The position numbers were made by a program, and so were the translations under genes. Of a DNA stretch of 64,000 nt, positions 23,601 to 33,643 are shown one piece after another (positions within the stretch are counted from its first letter, which is position 1; each line of letters begins with the position of its first letter). The notes beneath the pieces were generated by a model. It saw nothing but the letters and a program-made list of their open reading frames with translations. It made no database searches and had not been told where the DNA came from. Origin of the DNA: Allomuricauda sp. (GTDB lineage Bacteria; Bacteroidota; Bacteroidia; Flavobacteriales; Flavobacteriaceae); assembly GCF_028280385.1 (NCBI RefSeq), contig NZ_JANQLX010000003.1:248001-312000 (forward strand). Direction: 5' to 3'.

Positions 23601-26600
23601 GGGTACCCCCGCAACCATAACCCAAAATCCCGTAGGAAGTAACGTCGCTGAAGTAAGTGATATCGTTTTTGGCAGCTTCTACATTTTTGAATTCACTACC
23701 AATTATCCTGGAGCCACAGGATGTGGAAATACCTCCGATCAAGTTCAAGTGGAATCTAGTGGATTGCCCACTATATTGCCAGATGCTGGTCCTGATCAGC
23801 TTTTATGTTTAGGTGATCTGCCAGTTCCCAACCAAACCACTTTGGCAGGAAACCCGCCACCGGATGATGTGGATGACGCCACATGGAGTTTTACGGAGCA
23901 ACCTGCCGGTAGTACCACGGTGATTACCAATATCAACGATCCAACCTCTACGATTACTGGACTCACGGTACCAGGGATATATATATTGGAATGGAATTTT
24001 GAAGCCGGTTTTTGTTTCAACACTTCAGATGTGGTTCGGATTGAGGTATACGAGGCCCCGTCCACTGCTGATGCCGGACCGGACCAAATTAATGCTTGCC
24101 AGTTGAGCGCACAATTGAACGCTGTTCCACCTACGGTGGGTACCGGAACATGGACCCTTACCACAGACCCTTCTGGAGGTGCTGCGGTTATCGATAACCC
24201 CAATTCTCCTACATCGACTTTATCAAACATTACGGTTACAGGAACTTATGAGTTAACCTGGACCGTTGCACATAATGGAATCACTTTTGTGGATAGTCCT
24301 TCCGCTTGTGATCCGAGCTCAGATACAGTAAATATTACCTTTCCTGATGATGCACCTTCCACAGCGGATGCAGGTCCGGATCAAGAACTATGTGATGCCA
24401 CCCAGGCCAATATGGCCGCTACCGGATTAGCGATTGGCACCGGTACATGGACCCAAACTGCAGGTCCAGGTATTGGAGGAACGCCTGGAACCCCCGCAAA
24501 TATTGTTGCACCAAATAGCGAAACCACCTTAATTGACACTTTGGAACCTGGAACCTATGAATTCACTTGGACCGTGGTCAATGGGGGGTGTACATTTGTG
24601 GATACCATGCAGTTGGTGAACTATGCCGACCCAACGAGTACCAACGCGGGTCCTGATCAATCCCTCAATCAGTTTGCCACTGTGGTTATGGCTGCAGATG
24701 CTCCCATTGCCGGAACGGGAATCTGGACGCAAGTTTCTGGTCCAACCACGGTTGGGTTTGTCAATGAAAATGACCCGAGTACTGAGGTTTTTGGAGCTAC
24801 TTCCGGAACTTATGTGTTTCAGTGGACCGTTTCCAACGGCGTCTGTACACCTGTTTCCGATACAGTTGAGGTGTCCTTGTTGGGCATTGATTTGGAATTG
24901 GGCAAATCCGTTTCACCTACCAATGTGGTTCCTGGAGATACGGTAACCTTTACCTTGGATGTATTTAATAACAATGCGAATAGTGCAGCGGATGCCACGG
25001 GAGTTTCCGTCCGGGATGTAATTCCGTCCGGCTATACCCTTGTTCCCGGAACGGTTAGCAATGGTGGGGTTTACAATATTGGTGATCTCTCCATTACCTG
25101 GTCCAATTTATCCATAGCCAATGGCGCCACCTTGAGCCTTACGTTCGATGCTACGGTTAATGCCTCTGGAACTTATGTGAACACTGCTGAAATCACAGCG
25201 AATGACATTTTTGATATAGATTCTACCGAAGGCAATGGTATTACAGGAGAGGATGATCAGGATACAGCGCAGATCACCATCCAAACATCCGATCTTGGAT
25301 TGAACAAATCAATAAGTGCTGCTTCCAGTGCCACCCCAAATGTTGGGGACACGGTAGTTTTTGAATTGACCGTTACCAATGCAGGTCCAGACGCCGCTAC
25401 CAATGTGAGTGTGGAGGACGTTGTCCCGTCTGGCTTAACCATAGGAACCATCAACAATGGAGGGGTAAACACTTCAGGAACCATAAGTTGGACTATTGCC
25501 AATCTTGGAGTGGGGTCAACAACCTTAAGTTATGAAACCACCGTAAATGCCCCTTTGGGATTGGTGGGTGAATACACGAACATTTCGGAAATCACAGCCT
25601 CCGACCAATATGATCCAGACAGTACACCGGACAATGACGATGGGGATCAAAGCGAAGATGATGAGGATCTTTATACAGTAGTGCCACAATCCATTGACCT
25701 GGAAATTGAATTGTTGGCCAGTAACCCCACTCCAGATGTTGGGGATGTGGTCGCATTCTCTATCAATATCAGCAATTTTGGTGCCGATGCGGCAACAAAC
25801 GTATCCTTGGAAAATCTTGTACCTCCAGGATATGCCACCATTACAGGTATCAGTAATGGAGGAACCTTTAGTTTTATCACAGATATTATTAGCTGGACGG
25901 GATTAAATGTGCCTGTAGGGCTAAATTCGCTGGTGTTGACCTTTAACGCCACAGTTCAAAATCCGACAGGGGCTGCAGGCGAATTCACCCATATTGCCGA
26001 GGTGACATTTGCAGACCAATACGATACCGATAGTACACCCAACAATGATGATGGCGATCAAAGTGAAGATGACGAAACATCAGTGACCGTCGCCCCGCAA
26101 CAAGCTGACCTTTCCTTGACCAAAATTGTCGTGGGCAATGATCTTTCGCCAAGTGTTGGGGAAGAAATAAGTTTTGAGATTACCATATCCAATAGCGGAC
26201 CCGACGATGCCACCAACGTTGTGGTCCAGGACGTACTTCCAAGCGGATTCAACTATGTACTCTATAGTGCCACGACAGGAACTTATGATGATGCCACAGG
26301 ATTGTGGCAAGTGGGCACCGTTGCCAATGGCTCCAACGAGACCTTGATCATAGATGTTCTGGTAAACAATACGGGCGATTTTACCAATGTGGCCCAGATT
26401 ACAGCTTCTGATGGTTTTGATATAGATTCTACACCAAGTAATGGGGTTGGTGCCGAAGATGATCAGGATGAAGTAGTGATCACTCCAGTGGCAGTGGCAG
26501 ATCTTGCCCTCACAAAAGATGTGGACAATAACAATCCTGATGTAAACACCAATGTGGTATTTACCATTACCGTTAATAATTCTGGACCTAGTGATGCTAC

Positions 26601-29493
26601 CAATGTAGTGGTGACTGACCAGCTGCCTTCTGGCTACACCTATGTTTCTGATGACGGAGGGGGTGCATATGCCAACGGAACTGGGATTTGGAATGTGGGT
26701 GCCTTGGCAAATGGAGCTACATCCACCTTAAATATTACGGCTACGGTTAATCCAACAGGGGTTTATACCAATGTGGCGGAGATTACCGCTGCAGATCAAC
26801 CTGATAGTGATTCTACACCCAACAACGGATTACTTGCTGAAGATGACCAGGATGATGCAGGAATCAATCCAAATCCCCTAGTGGACATTTCAGTAACCAA
26901 AACGGCGGATGACCTAACCCCCAATGTGGGCGACCAGATTGTTTTTACGGTGACCATTACCAACGATGGGCCAAATGATGCCACAAATGTGGTAGTGACT
27001 GATTTCTTGGCTTCTGGATATGCCTTTGTAAGCGCAGTTCCTTCCACTGGAGTGTATGAACCCTTGAACGGTTCCTGGACCATCGGAAATTTGGCCAATG
27101 GAGGCACCGAAACTTTGGTGGTAACTGCAGATGTGTTGGCCAATGGGGTGTACACCAACATAGCGGAACTAACCGATTTGACAGAAACGGATGTGGATTC
27201 TGTACCGGCCAATAATGATGATACCGAAGATGACCAACAAACCGTGGAACCTGTTCCAGTTTTGGTGTCCGACCTTGTGCTGAGGAAATCTGTTGATATC
27301 CTAAGTCCATTGGTTGGGGAAGAAGTTATTTTTAACATCAGCATCACCAATGATGGACCTAGCGATGTTACCGGAGTAGAAATCCTGGATTTGTTGCCAG
27401 ATGGATATACTTACGTTTCCAATAGCAGAACTGCTGGAGTTTATACTCCTGCCACGGGAATATGGGAGTTAAATGGGGTTATTCCAAATGGAACCACGGA
27501 AACCTTGAACATTGTGGCCACGGTTAACCCTTCTGGGGATTATTTTAATGTGACCGAGGTGTTCTCTTCCAATAACTTTGATCCTAATTCCGTGCCCAAT
27601 AACAACAATGTCTTTGAAAACGATCAAGATAGTGCGGGGACTACCCCCATTCCAAGTTCGGACCTAAGTCTTTCAAAAACCGTTGATAACCCAACGCCAG
27701 ATGTAGGCACCAACGTGGTCTTTACTATAAGCTTGGCCAACGATGGATTGAGCGATGCTTCGGCCGTGGTGGTTTCAGATGCCCTACCGTCCGGATATAC
27801 CTATGTCTCCGATGATTCAGGAGGGACTTATAGCTCAGCAAGCGGATTGTGGAACGTTGGCAATTTGGCCGCGGGAAGCACCATCAATTTAAACATAACG
27901 GCCCAGGTCAACGCATCAGGAGACTACAATAACATTGCAGAAGTAATTTCGGTGATTCAACTAGATCCAGATTCAACTCCTGGGAACAATGACCCTACCG
28001 AAGACGATCAAGCTGAGCAGTCCATTGCACCAAGGACCGTCTCAGATATTTCAGTGACCAAAACCGCAAACACGCTAACACCTTCCGTTGGTGAAAACAT
28101 CGTGTTCACTGTTACCGTAAACAATGCCGGACCCAATGATGCCACTGGAGTAGTGGTGGAAGATTTGCTCAACTCGGGATACAGTCTGGTATCCGTACTT
28201 CCATCAACAGGAGTGTATTATGGCATTACAGGAAGCTGGGACATCGGCACTTTGGCCAATGGAACATCAGCAACACTTCAAATTACCGCCCAAGTACAGG
28301 CGAGTGGAAATTACAGCAATACGGCCGAATTAATAGCCTTGGATACCTTCGACCCGGATTCTACTCCCAACAACAATCTGAATACAGAAGATGACCAGGA
28401 TACTGTTGTGGCGGTTCCCAACGGGCAAGCTGACTTAGAACTCACAAAATCCGTGGACAACCCCAACCCTAACGTAGGAGATGTGGTTGAATTTACCGTT
28501 AGCATTACCAATAACGGCTTTAGTGATGCTAGCGGGGTGGTGGTCACCGATAATTTGCCTGCTGGCTATACCTATCAATCACATATAGCAACAGCCGGAA
28601 TATATAATTCAGGGACTGGATTGTGGACACTAAATGGGGCGATTTTTAACCAAAGTACGGAAACATTGGTTGTTTTGGCAACGGTCAATACACCAACTGG
28701 CGCTACTGATGAATATATGAATGTTGCTGAAATTACAGCCAGTGATTTCAATGACCCGGATAGTGATCCCAACCAAGATATTAATGTGGACGACTTATCC
28801 GATGGATTGGCCGATGATGATGAGGCCGTCGCGTTCGTGACTCCCCAGACAACAGATATTGCCATTACCAAATCAGTGGATAATAGCACGCCAAATATTG
28901 GGGACCAAGTGGTGTTCACCATTACGGTAGGCAATCAAGGATCGGTGGAAGCTACCAATATTGGGATTGAGGAAATACTTCCATCAGGATATCATTTGAT
29001 TTCTGCCCAGGCCTCAGAAGGAGTTTATGATGAGGATGCCGGTTTTTGGGAAATAGACCGATTGGCTTCCCTAGGCACCGCCAACCTGCTACTTACGGTA
29101 GAAATTTTGGATATCAATGATTATCTCAACACAGCGAGCTTGGCTTATGTGGATCAATTGGATACCAATAATACCAATGATGTTGATCAGGCAGAGGTTT
29201 CGCCTTCATGCCTGACCGTATACAACGAATTCTCACCCAACGGAGATGGAGTCAATGAATTTTTTAAGATCGACTGTATCTCAAGATACCCTAACAATGT
29301 GCTTCAGGTGTACAACCGATGGGGCAATATTGTCTACGAAATGCGATCCTACAATAATGATTGGAACGGTACCTCAAATGGAAGGGCCACCGTTCAAAAA
29401 GGAGATCAATTGCCTGTAGGAACCTATTACTATGTATTGGATCTGGGCGATGGCTCGGAACCTCGAACAGATTGGTTATACATAAACAGATAG
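20611..29493 (+). CDS. Giant T9SS type B surface protein with DUF11 repeats
   Basis: 2960 residues with a signal peptide (ILPFFFLLLFASIQWGYSQ). Residues of about 30-1425 form a chain of beta-sandwich PKD/Ig-like repeats of about 95 residues, each opening with a NAGPDQ.LC-type motif. From about 1426 to 2860 come eleven DUF11 repeats opening with SDLxLxKxVDxxxPxVGDxVxF. Most close with an acidic DxDSTPNNxxxxEDDQD stretch, probably calcium-binding. The last 95 residues (NEFSPNGDGVNEFFKI to GTYYYVLDLGDG) are a gliding motility-associated/T9SS type B sorting domain. It resembles SprB-like adhesins. The start is ATG 20611; the track TTG is six bases upstream. Its SprF-like partner starts four bases after its stop. 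Confidence 0.93.
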   Translation: MNKPLTPQKKGILPFFFLLLFASIQWGYSQNCSVNAGIPETICENVSSYTLSGSTSGLVQSGPTWSQVGGPSVIIVDASNLNTQVNGLVGGNTYTFRLSAVCTDGTPQFQDVDITVQPITLSNAGSDIASCPDNTGTISTNANTPLNAGETGSWSIVGANNAGVTINSPSSPTTTLTLAETNAGITTLQWTITGPEYAPGQSCESTSTISVTNYGGESIVDAGADQNLDNCYTTTQTTNMAASFGGNNINGQVGTWSFVSGPNTPVIADVNNNNSGVSNLIEGVYTFRWSVNGPCATGSDTMTITVAEATQEISTASIQNDDVRFCDAGITTVTLVGSLPLFTNETATWTQTGGPVAGVSILNPTSSTTQITGLDGSSTYQFTYTIENGTTLCSDSATATINYSTAAVSIVANGGNDIQATCGVTSVDIPFVTSGNGTNTYSIVSGPSGSALVNPGTFSNTGGSPLTIDFDVEGTYTVLLRRALSGSIQTGCDVATDAINVTVALTPTPANAGTDQTLACNVTSTDITGNAVAVGSSLWSQISGPNTATIASPYGQTTNVSNLVPGTYVFQYAISGGNSCAPSEEDTVQIVVSSDAAIVTTAGPDQSICFGAPIQLSGNDPISTNLEGVWTVNTAPIGATIVFEDENDPNTLVSGLDNPNETYVFRWTISNPNDATCPTPGTDTVTITTNATQGPTLADAGSDQCLTTGTSSVTLAGNQPAVDEIGTWTAVPAIGIAFDDVNQFDTDATITVEQSYVLTWTISKTTPGCQSTSDEVEITVGPDAVADAGPDQTECQSVFTMDASASVGTSGFWTQISGPGGYQIDDAASPTAQLTFGFSGQYVFQWTANNGSCSSDTDQVTLNVGIPPTTAVVTSPTETICSSTTITLDGNPFDSNIETGYWTLLSGAPNTPTFSDINDPNAMVSGMVSGTYTFRWTIAGDSNCPTSFADKTVDVYVPANAGADMELCNVQNFLLEATFGSTGTWTQVFGPGVGGAPGTPATITQNPVGSNVAEVSDIVFGSFYIFEFTTNYPGATGCGNTSDQVQVESSGLPTILPDAGPDQLLCLGDLPVPNQTTLAGNPPPDDVDDATWSFTEQPAGSTTVITNINDPTSTITGLTVPGIYILEWNFEAGFCFNTSDVVRIEVYEAPSTADAGPDQINACQLSAQLNAVPPTVGTGTWTLTTDPSGGAAVIDNPNSPTSTLSNITVTGTYELTWTVAHNGITFVDSPSACDPSSDTVNITFPDDAPSTADAGPDQELCDATQANMAATGLAIGTGTWTQTAGPGIGGTPGTPANIVAPNSETTLIDTLEPGTYEFTWTVVNGGCTFVDTMQLVNYADPTSTNAGPDQSLNQFATVVMAADAPIAGTGIWTQVSGPTTVGFVNENDPSTEVFGATSGTYVFQWTVSNGVCTPVSDTVEVSLLGIDLELGKSVSPTNVVPGDTVTFTLDVFNNNANSAADATGVSVRDVIPSGYTLVPGTVSNGGVYNIGDLSITWSNLSIANGATLSLTFDATVNASGTYVNTAEITANDIFDIDSTEGNGITGEDDQDTAQITIQTSDLGLNKSISAASSATPNVGDTVVFELTVTNAGPDAATNVSVEDVVPSGLTIGTINNGGVNTSGTISWTIANLGVGSTTLSYETTVNAPLGLVGEYTNISEITASDQYDPDSTPDNDDGDQSEDDEDLYTVVPQSIDLEIELLASNPTPDVGDVVAFSINISNFGADAATNVSLENLVPPGYATITGISNGGTFSFITDIISWTGLNVPVGLNSLVLTFNATVQNPTGAAGEFTHIAEVTFADQYDTDSTPNNDDGDQSEDDETSVTVAPQQADLSLTKIVVGNDLSPSVGEEISFEITISNSGPDDATNVVVQDVLPSGFNYVLYSATTGTYDDATGLWQVGTVANGSNETLIIDVLVNNTGDFTNVAQITASDGFDIDSTPSNGVGAEDDQDEVVITPVAVADLALTKDVDNNNPDVNTNVVFTITVNNSGPSDATNVVVTDQLPSGYTYVSDDGGGAYANGTGIWNVGALANGATSTLNITATVNPTGVYTNVAEITAADQPDSDSTPNNGLLAEDDQDDAGINPNPLVDISVTKTADDLTPNVGDQIVFTVTITNDGPNDATNVVVTDFLASGYAFVSAVPSTGVYEPLNGSWTIGNLANGGTETLVVTADVLANGVYTNIAELTDLTETDVDSVPANNDDTEDDQQTVEPVPVLVSDLVLRKSVDILSPLVGEEVIFNISITNDGPSDVTGVEILDLLPDGYTYVSNSRTAGVYTPATGIWELNGVIPNGTTETLNIVATVNPSGDYFNVTEVFSSNNFDPNSVPNNNNVFENDQDSAGTTPIPSSDLSLSKTVDNPTPDVGTNVVFTISLANDGLSDASAVVVSDALPSGYTYVSDDSGGTYSSASGLWNVGNLAAGSTINLNITAQVNASGDYNNIAEVISVIQLDPDSTPGNNDPTEDDQAEQSIAPRTVSDISVTKTANTLTPSVGENIVFTVTVNNAGPNDATGVVVEDLLNSGYSLVSVLPSTGVYYGITGSWDIGTLANGTSATLQITAQVQASGNYSNTAELIALDTFDPDSTPNNNLNTEDDQDTVVAVPNGQADLELTKSVDNPNPNVGDVVEFTVSITNNGFSDASGVVVTDNLPAGYTYQSHIATAGIYNSGTGLWTLNGAIFNQSTETLVVLATVNTPTGATDEYMNVAEITASDFNDPDSDPNQDINVDDLSDGLADDDEAVAFVTPQTTDIAITKSVDNSTPNIGDQVVFTITVGNQGSVEATNIGIEEILPSGYHLISAQASEGVYDEDAGFWEIDRLASLGTANLLLTVEILDINDYLNTASLAYVDQLDTNNTNDVDQAEVSPSCLTVYNEFSPNGDGVNEFFKIDCISRYPNNVLQVYNRWGNIVYEMRSYNNDWNGTSNGRATVQKGDQLPVGTYYYVLDLGDGSEPRTDWLYINR

Positions 29494-29497
29494 GAAG

Positions 29498-30451
29498 ATG
29501 GGTATTAGATTAGAAAGAAAAACACAACGAATGAATAGGCATTTCCGAATTAGCTGTTTTGTGGCCCTATGCATGGGAATATGGTCGATTTCCGCACAAC
29601 AAGACCCCCAGTTCACGCAATATATGTACAATACGCTGAACGTTAATCCGGCCTATGCGGGATCTCGCGGACACCTAACGGCACTGCTCATGCACCGTTC
29701 CCAATGGGTTGGGGTAAACGGGGCGCCTACCACCCAAGTATTGGCGGTGGACGGGCCTATGGGCAATAATGTTGGCCTAGGTTTGGTATTGTCCCACGAT
29801 GCTTTGGGCCCAGCTTCAGAAGTCTTTGTGGATGCCAATTTTTCGTATACCGTAAAACTCGATGATAAGGATAAAAAGCTCTCATTCGGACTAAAGGGAG
29901 GAGGTCGTATGTTCAACGTTGATTTCTCAAAAGGATTGGTGGAAAATCCGGATGTGGCCTTCCAAAACAATATCAAGAACAAATTCTTTCCGACCATTGG
30001 GGCAGGAATCTACTATCACAACAATAAAAGTTATTTGGGTCTTGCTGTTCCCAATTTCTTTGCCCAGGACCACTATGATGGCGAAGAACAGGAAATTGCC
30101 GCAGAAAGACTCCATTACTATCTGATAGGGGGCAAGATCATCGATTTGACCCCTGACATAAAATTTAAGCCCGCGTTTTTTGTTAAATGGGTTCCGGGCG
30201 CACCGGTCATAGCCGATGTGTCTGCCAATGCCATGCTCATGGAAACATTTACGGCCGGACTGGCCTATAGATGGGACGATTCATTTTCGGCCTTGTTGGG
30301 ACTTCAGATTTCTCCGGATTTAAGCATGGGCTATTCCTATGATTTGACCACTTCTGATTTAAGAAGCTACACCAGCGGCACCCATGAGGTGTTCCTGCGA
30401 TATGAGTTCAAGACCGTTGAAAAACGACTTAAATCTCCAAGATTTTACTAA
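29498..30451 (+). CDS. PorP/SprF family type IX secretion membrane protein
   Basis: An outer-membrane beta-barrel of the PorP/SprF family. QQDPQFTQYMYNTLNVNPAYAGSRGHLTALLMHRSQWVGVNGAPTTQ is the signature, and the C-terminus ends in aromatic barrel strands (HEVFLRYEF). Such proteins are needed to secrete or anchor the type B cargo encoded next to them. The first ATG (29498) has a purine-rich GGAAG before it, but the ATG at 29531 (MNRHFRISCFVAL) gives a cleaner signal peptide; both are possible. It is followed one base later by the PorE-like gene. Confidence 0.93.
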   Translation: MGIRLERKTQRMNRHFRISCFVALCMGIWSISAQQDPQFTQYMYNTLNVNPAYAGSRGHLTALLMHRSQWVGVNGAPTTQVLAVDGPMGNNVGLGLVLSHDALGPASEVFVDANFSYTVKLDDKDKKLSFGLKGGGRMFNVDFSKGLVENPDVAFQNNIKNKFFPTIGAGIYYHNNKSYLGLAVPNFFAQDHYDGEEQEIAAERLHYYLIGGKIIDLTPDIKFKPAFFVKWVPGAPVIADVSANAMLMETFTAGLAYRWDDSFSALLGLQISPDLSMGYSYDLTTSDLRSYTSGTHEVFLRYEFKTVEKRLKSPRFY

Positions 30452-30452
30452 A

Positions 30453-32402
30453 ATGAACAACCTAAAAACCAACATATCCGTTCTTATCCTCCTATGGGGC
30501 GGTTTTATGCACGCACAACTAAAGTTTAATGACGCAGATACCAACTTTGATAATCTATTGTACGTAAAAGCGGCCAAACAATACGAAGTATTGGCCCAAA
30601 AAGGAGATGATTCCCAACACCTGTTGCAACGTTTGGGAGATGCTTATTACTTCAACACCGACATGCAAAATGCAGTTAAGTGGTATGAGGTGCTTTTTTC
30701 TAAATATGAGAAGGTTCTAGAACCGAAATACGCATTTAGATACGTTCATGCCCTAAAAGGCGTAGGGAACTACAAGCAAGCCAAGGGGATCATGAAAATC
30801 TATGCCCAAAAATTGGATTTGTCCGAATTTCAGGCGGGTCAACTTCAAAATAATGATGAAGCCCTGGATGAGCTCCTTAAACGCCAGCCGCAATTTTATA
30901 TCAGCAATTTGGCGATCAACTCCGCGGTTGCCGATTTTGGACCTATGTACTACAAGGACAAAATTGTGTTCTCTTCAAGTAGGGACTCCCTAAAGTTTGA
31001 GACCCGTGTTTATGAATGGAACAAACAACCCTATCTGGATTTCTTTATGGCCGATACCATGGCCTCTGGATCAGACCTCACCAACGTAATTCCGTTCTCT
31101 TCCATTCTGAATACCAGGTACCACGAAGCGGCAGCCACATTTATTCCGGAAGGGAATAAGGTCTATTTTACTCGGAACAACTATACCCAGCAAACCCTGG
31201 GAAGGGATGAGGAAGGGACCAATCATTTAAAGATCTATACTTCTGAACTCCGGGGAGGAGAGTGGACCGAGGCCGAGGAAGTTTCCTTTAACAGCGAAAA
31301 CTATTCTGTGGGCCAACCCGCCTTAAGCCCGGATGGCCGATATATGTATTTTGTTTCCGACATGCCAGGAAGCATTGGTGAAACCGATATTTTTGTAGTT
31401 GAGATTTTAAGGGATGGGAGTTTTTCACAACCTAGGAATCTTGGACCTGCCATCAATACCAGTGGAAGGGAAATGTTCCCTTATGTGACCGGTGAAAAGA
31501 TCTATTTTGCTTCGGATGGGCACGTAGGACTTGGGGGCCTTGATATTTTTGAAAGTGAAATTTCCAACACTGGCTTCAGCACGCCCAAAAATTTGGGGGT
31601 GCCCGTGAACAGCAATCGGGACGATTTTGGATATATCGTAAAAGAATCCACCCAGCGCGGCTATTTTTCCTCCAATCGCGAAGGGGGGAAGGGGGATGAT
31701 GATATCTATTCCTTCCAACGCATGGAGGAAACCTGTGAGCAGACCGTAAAGGGAAGCGTCATCCGTAAATCCAACGCTCAGCCCATTGTAAATGTGGTTG
31801 TGGAACTAATGGATGCCGAAGGCAATTCTTTGGGCCGGACAGCAACAGACCCCTATGGTGCATTCGAATTTGAAAACGCCTTGGAATGTGAAGAGGGCTA
31901 CGAGATCAAAATCAACAAACAGGGATTTTTACCCAATGAGGCATTGTTCATTACCTCCAAACAAAAGGATTTTGTGAACGATGTGCCGATGGAGATTACC
32001 AAAGAACTCAATAAATTGATTGTTCGGGAAAATGGCGTGCTAAAAATTAAAATAGATAATATCTATTTTGACCTGAACAAAGCGGATATTAGGCCAGATG
32101 CCGCCCAAGAGCTCAATAAGATTGTTGAGGTGATGAAGGAATATCCCAAAATGGTCATTAAAATTGAGGCCCATACGGATTCCAGGGGTAGCGATCGTTA
32201 TAACGAGACGCTTTCGGACAAGCGCGCCAAATCCACAGGCAATTACATCATTTCCCAAGGAATAGAATCCGATAGGATAGAAAGTGCCATAGGTTATGGA
32301 GAAAAAAAACTGTTGAACCACTGCAACAACGGTGTAAAATGTTCCACCGAAGAACATGATGTAAATAGGAGATCGGAATTTATTATCGTACAATTGGATT
32401 AA
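30453..32402 (+). CDS. PorE-like OmpA family protein (TPR, beta-propeller, CNA-B, OmpA)
   Basis: About 649 residues with a signal peptide (TNISVLILLWGGFMHAQ). TPR-like helices span about 20-130, a PD40/WD40 propeller covers about 150-440 (repeated LSPDGRYMYFVSD, GLDIFES, SSNREGGKGDDDIY), and a carboxypeptidase-regulatory/CNA-B domain covers about 455-540 (VKGSVIRKSNAQPI). The OmpA peptidoglycan-binding domain contains IKIEAHTDSRGSDRYNETLSDKRA. This four-part order is that of PorE, which ties T9SS to peptidoglycan. Start ATG 30453, because the track ORF start lies inside the SprF gene. A terminator follows. Confidence 0.92.
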   Translation: MNNLKTNISVLILLWGGFMHAQLKFNDADTNFDNLLYVKAAKQYEVLAQKGDDSQHLLQRLGDAYYFNTDMQNAVKWYEVLFSKYEKVLEPKYAFRYVHALKGVGNYKQAKGIMKIYAQKLDLSEFQAGQLQNNDEALDELLKRQPQFYISNLAINSAVADFGPMYYKDKIVFSSSRDSLKFETRVYEWNKQPYLDFFMADTMASGSDLTNVIPFSSILNTRYHEAAATFIPEGNKVYFTRNNYTQQTLGRDEEGTNHLKIYTSELRGGEWTEAEEVSFNSENYSVGQPALSPDGRYMYFVSDMPGSIGETDIFVVEILRDGSFSQPRNLGPAINTSGREMFPYVTGEKIYFASDGHVGLGGLDIFESEISNTGFSTPKNLGVPVNSNRDDFGYIVKESTQRGYFSSNREGGKGDDDIYSFQRMEETCEQTVKGSVIRKSNAQPIVNVVVELMDAEGNSLGRTATDPYGAFEFENALECEEGYEIKINKQGFLPNEALFITSKQKDFVNDVPMEITKELNKLIVRENGVLKIKIDNIYFDLNKADIRPDAAQELNKIVEVMKEYPKMVIKIEAHTDSRGSDRYNETLSDKRAKSTGNYIISQGIESDRIESAIGYGEKKLLNHCNNGVKCSTEEHDVNRRSEFIIVQLD

Positions 32403-32428
32403 TACCTAATCAACATAAACACGAGAAG

Positions 32429-32457
32429 GCCTTCAACGAAAGTTGGGGGCTTTTTTT
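32429..32457 (+). terminator. Terminator after the adhesin/SprF/PorE-like operon
   Basis: GCCTTCAAC-GAAA-GTTGGGGGC, a nine-pair stem with two G-T pairs and a GAAA tetraloop, followed by TTTTTTTG. Confidence 0.85.
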
Positions 32458-32537
32458 GTTAAAAATCCGCGCCGTGCAACCCTTGCCAGATTGATCTGTC
32501 TTTGTCATAGATGAATAAGGATTATTTTTAGCCGTCA

Positions 32538-33098
32538 TTGAATAATCGTCCAGAATTTTTGGAAGCAAACGTACGTTTTACGCACCAAGCGTTGGTGGAA
32601 CAGAGCAAAGCAGGGGACCGGAATGCCCAATACCGGTTATATGGGCTGTATGTGGATGCTATGTTCAATGTGGCCATGCGAATGCTCACCATTAGGGAGG
32701 ACGCCGAGGATGTTTTACAGGAAAGTTTTGTAGAAGCCTTTAAAAAGCTGGACACCTTTAGGTTTGAAAGCACTTTTGGCGCCTGGCTCAAACGCATCGT
32801 GATCAACAGGAGCATCAACCATTTAAAAGCAAAGCGGCTGTTGTTGTCTTCCTTGGAAAATGAAGGAGAACCTTTGGAGGAAGATGGGGAAGTGACAGTG
32901 GATAACCTGGAAATAGAAAAGATAAAACTGGGTCTTGGGCAATTGCCTGAAGGGTACAGACAAATAATTACCCTATACCTGATTGAAGGATATGACCATG
33001 TGGAGATTGGGGAGATTTTGGGAATCTCAACCTCCACATCCAAGTCCCAATACCATAGGGCCAAAAAGAAATTGATTCAAATTGTAAATGAACTGTGA
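32538..33098 (+). CDS. ECF RNA polymerase sigma factor
   Basis: 186 residues. Sigma region 2 reads YRLYGLYVDAMFNVAMRMLTIREDAEDVLQESFVEAFKKLDTF; region 4 reads LPEGYRQIITLYLIEGYDHVEIGEILGISTSTSKSQYHRAKKKL. The start is a TTG (MNNRPEFLE); no nearby ATG fits. It heads an operon with an anti-sigma-like protein (TGATG overlap) and envelope proteins. The ECF plus DUF4097/GIN arrangement is common in Bacteroidota, and the sigma factor probably transcribes its own operon. Confidence 0.93.
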   Translation: MNNRPEFLEANVRFTHQALVEQSKAGDRNAQYRLYGLYVDAMFNVAMRMLTIREDAEDVLQESFVEAFKKLDTFRFESTFGAWLKRIVINRSINHLKAKRLLLSSLENEGEPLEEDGEVTVDNLEIEKIKLGLGQLPEGYRQIITLYLIEGYDHVEIGEILGISTSTSKSQYHRAKKKLIQIVNEL

Positions 33099-33643
33099 TG
33101 GACAATTTTGAAAAATTTATAAAAGAGAACAAAGAATCCTTTAATGTCCACAAGGTGGACCAGGACAAACTTTGGCAGGGCATAGCCCAAAAATTGGATG
33201 AAAAAGAAGAGGTGAAGGTGGTTCCCCTTTGGCGGTCCGCAAAGCTAAGAATTGCCGCTTCGGTGATTTTCTTGATGGGACTGTCGCTGGTAACCTTTAT
33301 GCTGGTGGGCAATCCGGTCACCCAGGAAATAGAGGGTTATGCCAGCGAGGAACTTTTTGAGATTGACCTCCACTATAAAAATCTGGTGTACCAACAAGTG
33401 CAATTGGTTAAAAACCATCCCAAATTGACCGCACTGGATAAAGAGGAGTTTTTGTCCTTTATGGATGAATTGGACCAGGAATATGAACAACTGAAATTGG
33501 AAATGCAGCATAATTTGGATAATGAAAGGGTCTTGGAGGCCATCGTAAACAACTACAAAAAACGCATTGAACTTATTGAGAATTTGTTGAAACAGATCAA
33601 TGCTTCTAAAAATGAGACGGATTATGAAGGGTATATTCTTTAA
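33098..33643 (+). CDS. Putative anti-sigma factor, single membrane span
   Basis: 181 residues. A soluble N-terminal part (FEKFIKENKESFNVHKVDQDKLWQGI) is followed by one membrane helix (IAASVIFLMGLSLVTFMLVG, about residues 50-70) and a long charged helical, coiled-coil-like periplasmic part. This layout and its overlap with the sigma gene (TGATG) indicate an anti-sigma factor; no zinc HxxxCxxC motif is present. The following gene starts inside its 3' end. Confidence 0.75.
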   Translation: MDNFEKFIKENKESFNVHKVDQDKLWQGIAQKLDEKEEVKVVPLWRSAKLRIAASVIFLMGLSLVTFMLVGNPVTQEIEGYASEELFEIDLHYKNLVYQQVQLVKNHPKLTALDKEEFLSFMDELDQEYEQLKLEMQHNLDNERVLEAIVNNYKKRIELIENLLKQINASKNETDYEGYIL

